DNA of 26,821 bases from Bryobacteraceae bacterium (GTDB taxonomy: Bacteria > Acidobacteriota > Terriglobia > Bryobacterales > Bryobacteraceae): NCBI GenBank assembly GCA_025350445.1, contig JANXXV010000757.1, positions 1 to 26,821 on the forward strand, written 5' to 3'. Of this stretch, positions 15,155-24,123 are shown piece after piece. The notes under the pieces are model-generated. The model ran no database searches. It was not told the DNA's origin and was given only the letters and a program-made list of their open reading frames with translations. A program made the position numbers and the translations under genes. The stretch's first letter is position 1. The number at the start of each line of letters is the position of its first letter.

Positions 15155-15898
15155 ATGAAAACTTCCAAAATGAAATTTTCCGCCTCGCTTCAAATGGCAC
15201 TAGCGATCCTTTTGTTTGCTTCGTCAGCGCAAGCTCAGTTCGATACGGCCATCGTGCTTGGTACCGTGCGTGATTCGTCCACGTCCGCCCTCACCGGCGC
15301 TACTGTCAATCTGGTGAATACAGCCACTGGAATCTCCCAGTCTACGCTAACCAACGACGCTGGCGATTACCAGTTCTTCAACGTGAAGATCGGTCGCTAT
15401 AAAGTCACGGCCGAAGCAAAAGGCTTCAAGAAAAGCGGCGCCGAAGAGTTCGCCGCTACCGTGAACGCGCGGCAGCGGGTGGATCTGAAACTGGAAGTTG
15501 GCGACGTCTCCGAGGTGGTGACTGTGGACGCCGCGGTGGCACAACTCGAAACGGATAACAGCTCGCGCGGTACGGTGATTGGCAACCAGCAGATTGTCGA
15601 GTTGCCGTTGAATGGACTTAACTACGCCGACCTGGCGCTGTTGGCTCCGGGCGTCCGCAAATCGGATCTGGCTTACGGCATACCTCCGCGCGACGCTTCG
15701 TTCAACGTCAACGGCATGCGCAGTTCGCAAAATAATTTCATGGTGGATGGCGTGGATAACAACTTCTACGGCACCTCAAATCAAGGCTTCACCAATCAGG
15801 TAGTGCAACTGTCGCCGGACGCCGCGCAGGAGTTCAAGGTGGAAACCAGCAGCTATAGCGCGGAGTACGGGCGCCGGCGGGGCCATCATCAACGTTAG
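15155..15898 (+). pseudogene. TonB-dependent Oar-like receptor 1, 5' part (frameshifted)
   Basis: The product is 247 residues from ATG 15155, chosen because it gives MKTSKMKF plus a hydrophobic signal peptide ending SSAQAQ. It holds the carboxypeptidase-regulatory-like domain ([18 protein letters not shown] to [15 protein letters not shown], ~30-125) and the plug domain ([50 protein letters not shown]). After Arg240 the frame is lost: RRGHHQR and stop at 15896-15898. In the next frame the expected continuation [14 protein letters not shown] follows immediately. Two bases appear to be missing after 15874, since a GCGC at that point would restore EYGRAGGAII. This is either a real mutation or a sequence error. 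Confidence 0.85.
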
Positions 15899-18455
15899 CG
15901 TTCGCTCAGGCACCAATCAGAATCACGGAGCAGTTTGGGAATACCTCCGCAATACCGAATTGAACGCCACCGGTTTCTTCAAACCGCTGCTTAATCAGAA
16001 GCCGACGCTGATTCAGAACCAGTACGGTGCAGCCGTGGGTGGGCCCATCCGCAAGGATAAAGCGTTCATCTTTGCCGACTATGAAGGCTTCCGCCGGGTA
16101 GAGAAGGCGGTGCAGTTCGCCACCGTTCCTACGCTCGATCAGCGCAATGGCATCTTCGCCGGCCCGATTCAGAACCCGTTCACCGGCCAGCAGTTTATGG
16201 ACGGCAAAGTTCCTCAGGCGCAGATCACCACATTCGCAAAGGGCGTGTTCAGTGAGCTGCCCGCGCCGAACCTGCCCGGCCTGAGCAACAATCTGCAAAC
16301 GTTGCCGCGCCAGCCAACCCAGACTGACAAAGGGGACGTCCGCTATGACCAATACATCGGCACGAAGCTTACCGTGTTTGGCCGTTACAGCCACCGGCTC
16401 TCTACCATTCAGGTGCCCGCGAATATCCCTGGCTTGGCCGGAGGAAACAGCAACGGCAATATTCGTGTGATGAGCTGGCAGGTTGCCCCTGGCGCTACTT
16501 ACACGCTGAGCACGCGCTCGGTGGTGGAATTCCGGTTGGGCGTTTCCCACACCGACGCGGGTAAGACGCCGTGGTTCGTGGGTCAGCCGAGCCTGGCTAC
16601 GAAATATGGCGTCACCAACTACCCCACCGATCCGCGTTTCACCGGCGGACTGTACGGGCAGTCCATCAACGGCTACACGGGACTCGGCACACAGGGCAGT
16701 AACCCGCAGTTCCAGAATCCGACGCTGATCAATCCGAAGATCAATTATTCTCTGTTGCTGGGCAAGCACAGCTTGAAGGCCGGCTGGGAATATCAAGGAC
16801 TCAAGATTGAAATCGATGACTTCAACCCGAAGTCGGGCGGCGATACCTACGGCGGCCGCTTTAGTCAGGTTCCCGGAACGCCAACGAACAACGAACAGTA
16901 CGTGGCGGACTTCCTGTTCGGCGCGCGCAGCAACTATACACTAAACAATGCCGCAATCGTCAAATACCTGCAGCGGATGAATTTCTTCTACTTCGCGGAC
17001 GACTGGAAGCCGACACGCAATCTGACCATCAACGCCGGCTTGCGCTACGAATACGCCACACCGCAGTATCTGGAAAGCAACCTGCTGTCGAACTTCGATC
17101 CGGTGACGAATACATTAGTGCAAGCCAAGAGCGGCGGCATCTATGAGCGTAGTCTGGTACACCCGGACCGCAATAACTTCGCGCCTCGCCTGGGTATCGC
17201 CTGGACACTGGACCCGAAGACGGTGATACGCTCCGCCTACGGCATCAGCTACATTCACTTCAATCGCATGGGCGGAGAGAATCTGCTTGCCTACAACTTG
17301 CCGAATATCGTCAATCCATCGATTGATCAACTGCCGTCCACCTCGGGCGCCAGCGGCCTGGCCCTTTGCACCAGCAACACGCAGGTTCCCGGCACGTGCT
17401 TCCGCACCACGCTCATGGGTTATCCCGATAATTTCCTCACGCTCAGTAACGTGAAACAGATCAATGTGCGGGCCAACTACATTCCCGCCGATTTCAAGAC
17501 CAGCTACATTCAGACTTGGCACTTCACTATCCAACGGGAAATCGCCAAGGGCTTGGTGTTGGACGCGGGTTACGTTGGCACGCGCGGCAATGGACTGATG
17601 ATCCTGGGCGATTACAACCAGGCACGCCCGAACGCACCCACCGAGAATTCCTCGCTGCAATCGCGCCGGCCCGATCAGGCGTTCGGCCTGATTCAAATCG
17701 CATACGGCGGCGGCTTCCTCACTTATCATGCGCTGCAAACGAAAGTGGAAAAGCGTTTCAGCGGCGGTTTCTATCTGCTGAACTCGTTCACCTGGTCGAA
17801 GTCAATTGACAATGCCAGCGGCCATCTGGAGGCCAACAACGGCGACAATTCCCGCGTCAACTATCGCGATCTGCGAAATGAGCGCGGACTCGGCGGTTAT
17901 GACCAGCCGTTCAACAACACCACTACGGTGCTCTACGATCTGCCGTTCGGCAAGGGCAGAACTTTCGGCGGCGATTGGAACAGAGCTTCCGACGTCGCCC
18001 TGGGCGGATGGCGCGTGACGGCCATCAACACCATGAATACAGGCAGTCCGGTGAATCTGACGTATAGTCCGGCGTCCGCTTTTAACGTAAGCGGTTCTCC
18101 AAACTACCGCCCGAACCTGATCGGCGACCCGATGCTTTCTTCAGGTCAGCGGACCCCGCAGTTGTGGCTGAACCCGGCCACGGTGGTGATTCCGACGGAC
18201 CGCTCGGTACCCTTCGGCAACGCCGGCCGCAACGTGGCGCGCGCTCCAAACTTTTACCAGATGGACCTGGGACTGCATAAAGACTTCAGCCTTACCGAGA
18301 CGATGAAGCTCTCGTTCCGCACGGAAGCGTTCAATCTGTTTAACAAAACCAACTTCGCTGCGCCGAACGGAAACCGTTCCAGCGGAGGCTTCGGCAGCAT
18401 CACCAGCACTTACCCGGCGCGGCAGCTGCAGTTTGGTCTGAAGTTGCTGTTCTAG
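15873..18455 (+). pseudogene. TonB-dependent Oar-like receptor 1, 3' part (plug end and beta-barrel)
   Basis: The frame from 15873 ([21 protein letters not shown]) carries the rest of the receptor, 860 residues. Landmarks are AAVGGPIRKDKAFIFADYEGFRR, repeated amphipathic strands, FADDWKPTRNLTINAGLRYEY, FAPRLGIAWTLDPKTVIRSAYGISY, VEKRFSGGFYLLNSFTWSKS, and a C-terminal FGLKLLF (outer-membrane barrel end with terminal Phe). With the 5' part the receptor would be about 1,100 residues, normal for the family. Oar-like receptors are outer-membrane barrels thought to import or bind large substrates using TonB energy; ligands are mostly unknown. An independent start (ATG 15960) has no signal peptide, so this part alone could not be exported. 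Confidence 0.88.
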
Positions 18456-18463
18456 GGCGGAAT

Positions 18464-19408
18464 ATGAACCGGAAGCAATTCCTGATCACTACCGGCGGGG
18501 GACTTTTATCCCTCGCCGGCCCGCGGTTAATCGGCGCCGCAACCGGCACGGGAAAGTTCTACTTCGCCATCATCGCCGACTCGCACATCATCGATGATTT
18601 CTACACCGGGCCGGAAGGCAGCCTGGAAGATACGGAGTCGATCTTCAAGACAACCGAGCGCCTCACCAAAGTGCGCAGCGTACTGAACTCGGTTCAGCCC
18701 AAGCTGGAACTGACGTTCCTGGTTGGCGATTACTTCCATAACTACCCGTCCACCGACATCGATTTCTACTTTCAAAGCAAAACGCGGCTCGACCGCGCAA
18801 AGGAATTAACAGACGGTTTCGCCATGCCGGTGCATGCCGGCTTCGGCAATCACGACTATGCGGTACCGAAGGTATCGCGCGAGGACTCGCACGAACTGTT
18901 CCGCCGTAAATTCAACCTCAAGCCGTATTACTCGCTGGAACACAAAGGCTTCAAGTTCATTCACCTGAACAATTTTCTAGGCGAGACCTGGACGCCCGGC
19001 GCCGCAAAATACAACAAGGCTACCGGCAGTCTGGGCGAAGAACAACTCAACTGGTTCGAGGCCGAACTGAAACAGCACAAGCCAACGTTCGTGTTCATTC
19101 ACTTCCCGCTGCCGATTGTGGCTCCAACAGAAAGGGCGGACTACGGCGTGCACCCGCTGTTAAAGAAATACAAAGATACCGTGCAACTGGTGGTGTCCGG
19201 CCACTGGCATAAATGGATGGAGTTCGGCCGCACCTACGGTCCGCAGCATTTGGTAATGGCCGCCACGCGATACGATGCGAATGCCTATCTGATTGTGGAA
19301 GCCGATGCGGCCAAAGCCTCGCACCGCTTACTCAATCTGGATCTGGTGGATTGGAACACGCACTTCAGCTCGCCCTATTCCAGTGCGCCCGGTTTGGCGC
19401 CAAAGTAG
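18464..19408 (+). CDS. Exported calcineurin-like metallophosphoesterase
   Basis: Encodes 314 residues. The N-terminus MNRKQFLITTGGGLLSLAGP resembles a Tat signal with Lys in place of the second Arg, and export is likely. Metal-site motifs appear in the canonical order: IADSHIID (Asp39, His41), FLVGDYFHN (Asp), GFGNHDY (Asn-His), VFIHFPLP (His), VVSGHWHKWM (GHxH). This is a complete dinuclear metallophosphatase. Substrate is unknown: phosphodiester, phosphomonoester or nucleotide are all possible. It begins 8 bp after receptor 1 (GGGCGGA ahead of the ATG), so it is probably translated from the same mRNA. Phosphate or phosphoester scavenging together with the receptor is a guess. Its last 34 bp overlap the convergent J-domain gene. 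Confidence 0.9.
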   Translation: MNRKQFLITTGGGLLSLAGPRLIGAATGTGKFYFAIIADSHIIDDFYTGPEGSLEDTESIFKTTERLTKVRSVLNSVQPKLELTFLVGDYFHNYPSTDIDFYFQSKTRLDRAKELTDGFAMPVHAGFGNHDYAVPKVSREDSHELFRRKFNLKPYYSLEHKGFKFIHLNNFLGETWTPGAAKYNKATGSLGEEQLNWFEAELKQHKPTFVFIHFPLPIVAPTERADYGVHPLLKKYKDTVQLVVSGHWHKWMEFGRTYGPQHLVMAATRYDANAYLIVEADAAKASHRLLNLDLVDWNTHFSSPYSSAPGLAPK

Positions 19409-20136
19409 ATTTCGCCGGCACGGCTCACACGCCCCCATCTTTCTCCGATCCGCACCTGCGCGGTGCCGTCCACAAACTTCCCGGCCTCATCGAATCGTGG
19501 CGAGATTTCGAACTTACCGGTTTTATCGATATAGCCCCAGCGGCCCCGCCACAGCACCGCCGCAACACCTTCCGAAAAATCGCCGCAATCGTCGTAGAGC
19601 GGCGTAATCACATAGTGGTCGTTCGTTCCGATGTATCCCCACTTCGTGCTGAACACCACTGCAGCCAGCCCTTCGGAAAAGTTGTGCGCGTCTGAATAAT
19701 GCGGATGGATGACGTATTCGCCCTGCCAGTTAATGAAGCCGTGCCGGCCGCATTCCGACACATGCGCCATTCCTTCGGCGAACTGCTCCGCGGTCTCAAA
19801 CCGCGGCCGGATCATCAGCTTGCCTTCCCGATCCACATAGCCCCAGCCGCTGCCAAAATCACAAGCGAACAGATCCGGAGCCACTCGCGGCCCCGGCTGA
19901 CGTTGCGGTGATGGTGAATCAGTGGCGGCTTTTGGCACAGCTCCGCGCAACCGGTCGTAGGCGTTGTTGATCGATTTCAATTTCTGTTCCGCTTTATCGC
20001 GAAGGCGCGGCGATTCGTTCTGGTAGCGGTCCGGATGCCAGACTTTCACCAGATCCAGATACGCGGCCTTGATCTCTTCCGCTGAGGCGCCCGGTTCCAG
20101 TTCGAGTGCGCCGTAAAGCTTTGCCGGTTCGTCCAT
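19375..20136 (-). CDS. J-domain protein with WG repeats
   Basis: Encodes 253 residues. Residues ~5-66 are a J domain (AKLYGALELEPGASAEEIKAAY, HPD at 34-36, LKSINNAYDRLRG), which would stimulate an Hsp70/DnaK. After a Ser/Pro-rich linker come WG repeats from ~94 to the end: GWGYVDREGKLMIRPRF, HGFINWQGEYVIHPHY, KWGYIGTNDHYVITPLY, RWGYIDKTGKFEISPRF, and a partial RWGRVSRAGEI. Each is followed by an F.EG.A.V-type strand. There is no signal peptide or membrane segment. WG repeats form beta-propeller-like scaffolds of unknown ligand. The gene starts 16 bp after the carboxyltransferase stop and looks like the last gene of that operon. It overlaps the convergent phosphoesterase gene by 34 bp. Confidence 0.88.
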   Translation of the reverse strand: MDEPAKLYGALELEPGASAEEIKAAYLDLVKVWHPDRYQNESPRLRDKAEQKLKSINNAYDRLRGAVPKAATDSPSPQRQPGPRVAPDLFACDFGSGWGYVDREGKLMIRPRFETAEQFAEGMAHVSECGRHGFINWQGEYVIHPHYSDAHNFSEGLAAVVFSTKWGYIGTNDHYVITPLYDDCGDFSEGVAAVLWRGRWGYIDKTGKFEISPRFDEAGKFVDGTAQVRIGERWGRVSRAGEIYFGAKPGALE

Positions 20137-20152
20137 CGCGTCTTTGAAAGCC

Positions 20153-21700
20153 CTATAAAGGGATGTTGCCGTGTTTCTTCCGCGGCATGGTATCTACTTT
20201 ATTTTCGAGCATGCGCAACGCCTTTATCACTTTGGGCCGGGTCTCATGCGGTTCAATCACGTCATCGATGAATCCGCGCTCGGCGGCGATGAACGGATTT
20301 GCGAATCGTTCGCGGAACTCGGCAGTCTTCTGCCCGCGCGCGGCGGCCTGGTCCTCAGCCGCGGCGATTTCCCGGCGGTAGACGATGTTCACCGCGCCTT
20401 CGGCGCCCATCACCGCGATCTCCGCCGTGGGCCAGGCGAAGTTGATATCGGTGCGCAGGTGCTTCGACCCCATCACGCAATAAGCGCCGCCGTATGCTTT
20501 GCGCGTGATGATGGTGATCTTCGGCACGGTCGCCTCGGCGTAGGCATAAAGCAGCTTCGCGCCGTGGCGGATGATGCCGCCAATTTCCTGATCCACGCCG
20601 GGCAGAAAGCCAGGCACGTCTTCGAAGGTCAGAATAGGAATATTGAACGCATCGCAGAACCGCACAAACCGCGCGGCCTTTACAGAGGAATTGATGTCCA
20701 GACATCCCGCCAGAAACGCCGGCTGATTGGCCACGATGCCCACCGGGCGCCCGTCCATCCGCGCGTAGCCAATGACGATATTGCGCGCGAAGTGCTCCTG
20801 CACTTCAAAGAAATAGCCATCATCGACCACTCGATGAATCACATCTTTGATGTCGTAGGGTAAATTCGATTCCGCCGGAACCACCGTGTCCAGCGACTTA
20901 TCCTGGCGATCCACCGGATCCGCCGACGGACGCCGCGGCACATCATCGCGATTGTTCTGCGGCAGAAACTCAAGAAGCTCACGAACACTCCGCAAGCAGT
21001 CCGCATCATCTTGCGCCAGGAAGTGGGCCACGCCACTCTCTGAATTGTGAGTCAGCCCGCCGCCCAACTTTTCCTTCGTCACATCCTCATGGGTCACGGT
21101 CTTGATCACATCGGGACCGGTGACAAACATGTGGCTGGTGCGGTTCACCATGAAAATGAAATCGGTCATCGCGGGCGAATAGACCGCACCGCCGGCGCAC
21201 GGCCCCATGATGGCGGATATTTGCGGAATCACGCCGCTTGATAGCGTGTTGCGCAGGAAAATGTCGGCGTATCCCGCCAGCGACACGACGCCTTCCTGAA
21301 TCCGTGCTCCGCCGGAATCGTTCAGGCCGATCAGCGGCGCTCCGGTCTTGAGAGCCAGGTCCATCACTTTGCAAATCTTTAGCGCATTCGTCTCTGAAAG
21401 CGACCCTCCGAAGACGGTGAAGTCCTGCGCGAAGACAAATACCTGCCGTCCGTGAATCAGCCCATGTCCAGTGATGAAACCGTCGCCATCGATCACCTGG
21501 CCGTCCATGCCGAAATCGCGGCATCGATGCCGCACCAGTTTATCCAGCTCTTCAAAGGTGCCTTCGTCCAGCAGAAACTCCACCCGCTCGCGCGCCGAAA
21601 GCTTTCCCTCTTGGTGCTGCCGTTCGCGGCGTTCCGGTCCACCGCCAGCCTCAGAGGCGGCGTGACGGCGGCGAAGCTCTTCGAGTCGAGAATTCATCAT
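20153..21700 (-). CDS. Acyl-CoA carboxylase carboxyltransferase subunit (propionyl-CoA carboxylase beta-like)
   Basis: Encodes 515 residues. It transfers carboxyl from biotin to propionyl-CoA or a related acyl-CoA. Motifs: [73 protein letters not shown] (oxyanion Gly pair), [94 protein letters not shown], and the C-terminal KKHGNIPL typical of PccB. The length fits. The biotin-carrying alpha subunit is not in the window. A double ATG (21700, 21697) leaves the exact start open, and no strong Shine-Dalgarno is seen. It lies 16 bp after the glycosyltransferase gene in the same direction. Confidence 0.93.
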   Translation of the reverse strand: MMNSRLEELRRRHAASEAGGGPERRERQHQEGKLSARERVEFLLDEGTFEELDKLVRHRCRDFGMDGQVIDGDGFITGHGLIHGRQVFVFAQDFTVFGGSLSETNALKICKVMDLALKTGAPLIGLNDSGGARIQEGVVSLAGYADIFLRNTLSSGVIPQISAIMGPCAGGAVYSPAMTDFIFMVNRTSHMFVTGPDVIKTVTHEDVTKEKLGGGLTHNSESGVAHFLAQDDADCLRSVRELLEFLPQNNRDDVPRRPSADPVDRQDKSLDTVVPAESNLPYDIKDVIHRVVDDGYFFEVQEHFARNIVIGYARMDGRPVGIVANQPAFLAGCLDINSSVKAARFVRFCDAFNIPILTFEDVPGFLPGVDQEIGGIIRHGAKLLYAYAEATVPKITIITRKAYGGAYCVMGSKHLRTDINFAWPTAEIAVMGAEGAVNIVYRREIAAAEDQAAARGQKTAEFRERFANPFIAAERGFIDDVIEPHETRPKVIKALRMLENKVDTMPRKKHGNIPL

Positions 21701-21716
21701 CAGGAATCAGTATGAC

Positions 21717-23192
21717 TCAACGGCCGCGAACGTAGACTTCAATCCACTGGCCGCGCCGGGTGTAGCGTGCGGCTGAGGTCAGTCCTAAACTACGCGAAAT
21801 CTCATCGGCCGTGATCTGTTTGCCGTAAGAAAAGTATCGTTCCAGATAGCGCGCGACAATGGGAATGTGCAGCACACTCATAGGCGGCTCCCAAGTCCGG
21901 GAATAGACCACAAGCACACCAACGTTCTTTAAGCCGGCGACGGTAGCCAAGTGGAAGTCTTCGATGCCGATTGCGGCAATAGGACGGCTGACATAACCGA
22001 ATTCCGGCCGCCGTAATGAATCGGTGAACGGCCACACACTGACGACAGTCTCATGCGGATAGAGGGATTCCACAAACCCCGCGGCATCTTTTTGCAGTGC
22101 AATGAAATCCACCATTGCGAAGTTGTTTTCAAACGGGAACGGCCACGGAGGATTCCAGAATAGCCCGCCGATCAACCCGGCCGTCATTGCTACTTGTGAA
22201 ACCCTTCGCCATGACAGATCCATCGCGGACCACGCGGCGCTGACGGCGATATAGAACAGCGGAATCACCGGCAACAAGTAGCGTTCAAGGGTAGCACCCC
22301 CCAATACGCTCACCATCAACATGTGGCCGACAAGCAGCACGCCGCAAACAGCCCATGTGCGCGTGCGGAATATATCGGTTCGCCTCCAGGCCAGAAAGAT
22401 CGCCACACTTCCGATCCAGTGAAAATTGTCGATGAAGACGTAATAGAAGCGCCGCAACAGAGCGGCTGAAAGGCGCGCCGGATGCACCGGGTAGAAGAGA
22501 TTGTAGCGGACAAATTCGATGTTACCTAGCGCGTTGCCCGTGCCTTGCCTTAGACAGGCGAGCCAGATGCCTAATACCACAATCGGCGCCGCGAACCATG
22601 CCGCCTGGCGGGTGCGGCGCTCGCACAGTAGCCAGGCCCCAAACACCAGCGGCGCCAGCACTCCGGTTTCTTTCGTCAACACAAGTGCCACACACGCGAG
22701 CACGCAATCACGCGTCCGGTCTTGCAGAAATAGAAGCAGCGCCAGCGCCGTAAACAGCATCGCGGGCATGTCCAATTGCGCCAACATCGCTTGCGTGTAG
22801 AACAGCGGCGAAGCAAGTAGCAGAACCACCGCTGAAAACGCCGGCGCACCCTTTAGAGGACGGCAAATCTGAATCGCCAATAGAAAGACAGTCAGCGCGG
22901 TCGCCGTCGCCAGCAACAGCATCGCTACCCGCGTGGCCTCAATGGAATATCCCGCCACACGCCACACCAGCGCGAGATACGCCATCACGCCCGGCGGATG
23001 GACATTCGGAGTGGTGGAGTGCGGAATCCAGGCGCCATCCCGCAGAATGTCGAGCGCGGCCGGAATGAACTGGCCCAGCTCATCCCAAAAGAACGGCAAG
23101 TGGAGAGAAGAGAAGTGGGCGCCGAAAATGGCGCACCCGAATCCGAGCGCGAACAGCAAATACGAGCCCAGCCGCGGTTGACGCTGAGGCAT
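21717..23192 (-). CDS. Polytopic GT39/PMT-like glycosyltransferase
   Basis: Encodes 491 residues from ATG 23192. A TTG at 23249 extends the frame but would overlap the upstream DUF3467 gene. About ten hydrophobic segments are visible, beginning LGSYLLFALGFGCAIFGAHF. The first outside loop has WDELGQF (Asp37-Glu38), the acidic motif of GT-C/PMT enzymes, followed by NVHPPGVMAYLALVWRVAG. DMPAMLFTALALLLFL and TKETGVLAPLVFGAWLL match the multi-membrane Dol-P-mannosyltransferase-like (ArnT/PMT_2) pattern. These enzymes move a sugar from a polyprenyl-phosphate carrier to lipid or protein at the outer face of the inner membrane. The acceptor is unknown. The gene sits between DUF3467 and pccB-like genes in a minus-strand run. 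Confidence 0.8.
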   Translation of the reverse strand: MPQRQPRLGSYLLFALGFGCAIFGAHFSSLHLPFFWDELGQFIPAALDILRDGAWIPHSTTPNVHPPGVMAYLALVWRVAGYSIEATRVAMLLLATATALTVFLLAIQICRPLKGAPAFSAVVLLLASPLFYTQAMLAQLDMPAMLFTALALLLFLQDRTRDCVLACVALVLTKETGVLAPLVFGAWLLCERRTRQAAWFAAPIVVLGIWLACLRQGTGNALGNIEFVRYNLFYPVHPARLSAALLRRFYYVFIDNFHWIGSVAIFLAWRRTDIFRTRTWAVCGVLLVGHMLMVSVLGGATLERYLLPVIPLFYIAVSAAWSAMDLSWRRVSQVAMTAGLIGGLFWNPPWPFPFENNFAMVDFIALQKDAAGFVESLYPHETVVSVWPFTDSLRRPEFGYVSRPIAAIGIEDFHLATVAGLKNVGVLVVYSRTWEPPMSVLHIPIVARYLERYFSYGKQITADEISRSLGLTSAARYTRRGQWIEVYVRGR

Positions 23193-23214
23193 CAGGCCCT
23201 GTCGTTCATCGTGC

Positions 23215-23511
23215 TTACTGGATGACGCCGCCCGGAGTCTGCGGCTCAAGCCGGATCTCGCCGAAAGTGGATTCGTACTGCGAGAGGTTCTGCTGCAACA
23301 CGTTCAACAGCGCCTTGGCTTGCTGCGGGCTGAAGTAGATTCCCTGAAAGTTTTGAATGGAGACGGCCTCAGGCGACGTCTGGCTCAGTGTGCCGAACAG
23401 CAGAAAGAAGTCCCAGAGATTGGCGCGGATCTGCACGCTGTTGGCATAATTCTCGCGATATTCCGCGGTGTTGACCAGATGTATTTTCGGTTGATTGAGC
23501 GGATCGTTCAT
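23215..23511 (-). CDS. DUF3467 family protein
   Basis: Encodes 98 residues from ATG 23511 (MNDPLNQPKIHLVNTAEYRE); an earlier in-frame start at 23526 is possible. YANSVQIRANLWDFFLLFG, then IYFSPQQAKALLNVLQQNLSQYESTFGEI, match the small DUF3467 proteins, with the YANxVxVxxxxxDFxLxFG and SPxxAKxLLxxLxxNxxxYExxFGxI blocks. It is soluble, with no signal or membrane part. Function is unknown. It lies 22 bp before the glycosyltransferase start and 34 bp downstream of tRNA-Asp on the same strand, so it probably heads the minus-strand operon or is read through from the tRNA promoter. Confidence 0.85.
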   Translation of the reverse strand: MNDPLNQPKIHLVNTAEYRENYANSVQIRANLWDFFLLFGTLSQTSPEAVSIQNFQGIYFSPQQAKALLNVLQQNLSQYESTFGEIRLEPQTPGGVIQ

Positions 23512-23544
23512 GAGGTTCCATGGCATTGCTGCCTGGGGAGGATA

Positions 23545-23621
<77 letters not shown>

Positions 23622-23721
23622 TTGATTGCTGACGTACCTCATTATGGTAGCACACAGTGTTTTGGTTCTGCCACAGCAAGAATTGGGCAAGCGCCGGCCC
23701 AACCTTCAACGCGTTTTTCAC

Positions 23722-23750
23722 TTGGATTTCAAATGCGTTAGAAGTAAGAT
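23722..23750 (+). promoter_or_regulatory. Candidate promoter for TonB-dependent receptor 2
   Basis: TTGGAT (23722-23727) and TAAGAT (23745-23750) are separated by 17 bp, upstream of the receptor gene, leaving about an 80-nt leader. Matches to sigma-70 hexamers are moderate (4 of 6 for -10, about half for -35). AAGGAG at 23823-23828 is a strong ribosome-binding site four bases before ATG 23833. Confidence 0.4.
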
Positions 23751-23832
23751 AAATGAGTCTCAACCAAAGACACTGTCTGCTCCGTTTGCAGCGCACGGTT
23801 TACCTACCAAATGTAATCGCGAAAGGAGAAAT

Positions 23833-24123
23833 ATGTTTCACGCAATTGTAACAAAGACGCTTTTGGGACTTGCTCTCACCAGCCTTGTAATCGCCTCCGC
23901 GTTCGCGCAGAGCCAAGCGAATACAGGAACTATTGAGGGAACAATCGCAGACCAGAACGGCGGCAGCATCCCCGGCGCTAAGGTCACGATCGTGAACACC
24001 GGAACGAACTTCACACGTGATCTGACCGCCGATTCCGAGGGACGCTTCCGGGGCTTGCTGCTGCCGCTCGGAACCTACAAAGTGATAGTGAAAGCGCCCA
24101 GCTTCGGCACGCTTGTCCGCTAA
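23833..24123 (+). pseudogene. TonB-dependent Oar-like receptor 2, 5' part (ends at in-frame TAA)
   Basis: The product is 96 residues from ATG 23833, preceded by AAGGAG. A signal peptide (KTLLGLALTSLVIASAFAQ) is followed by most of a carboxypeptidase-regulatory-like domain: TIEGTIADQNGGSIPGAKV, TIVNTGTNFTRDLTADSEG, RFRGLLLPLGTYKVIVKAPSF. The TAA at 24121-24123 interrupts the domain before its last strand. The same frame continues directly with GINLAVGQAVQLPLTLG, so Arg-Stop-Gly replaces an expected residue, probably Gln (CAA to TAA). As read, only a truncated secreted fragment would be made. Confidence 0.85.

Noticed and set aside
15873..15898. Programmed frameshift in receptor 1
   Set aside because: The junction has no slippery heptamer or downstream structure I can identify, and simple +1 slippage would drop the conserved Arg; a two-base loss is simpler.
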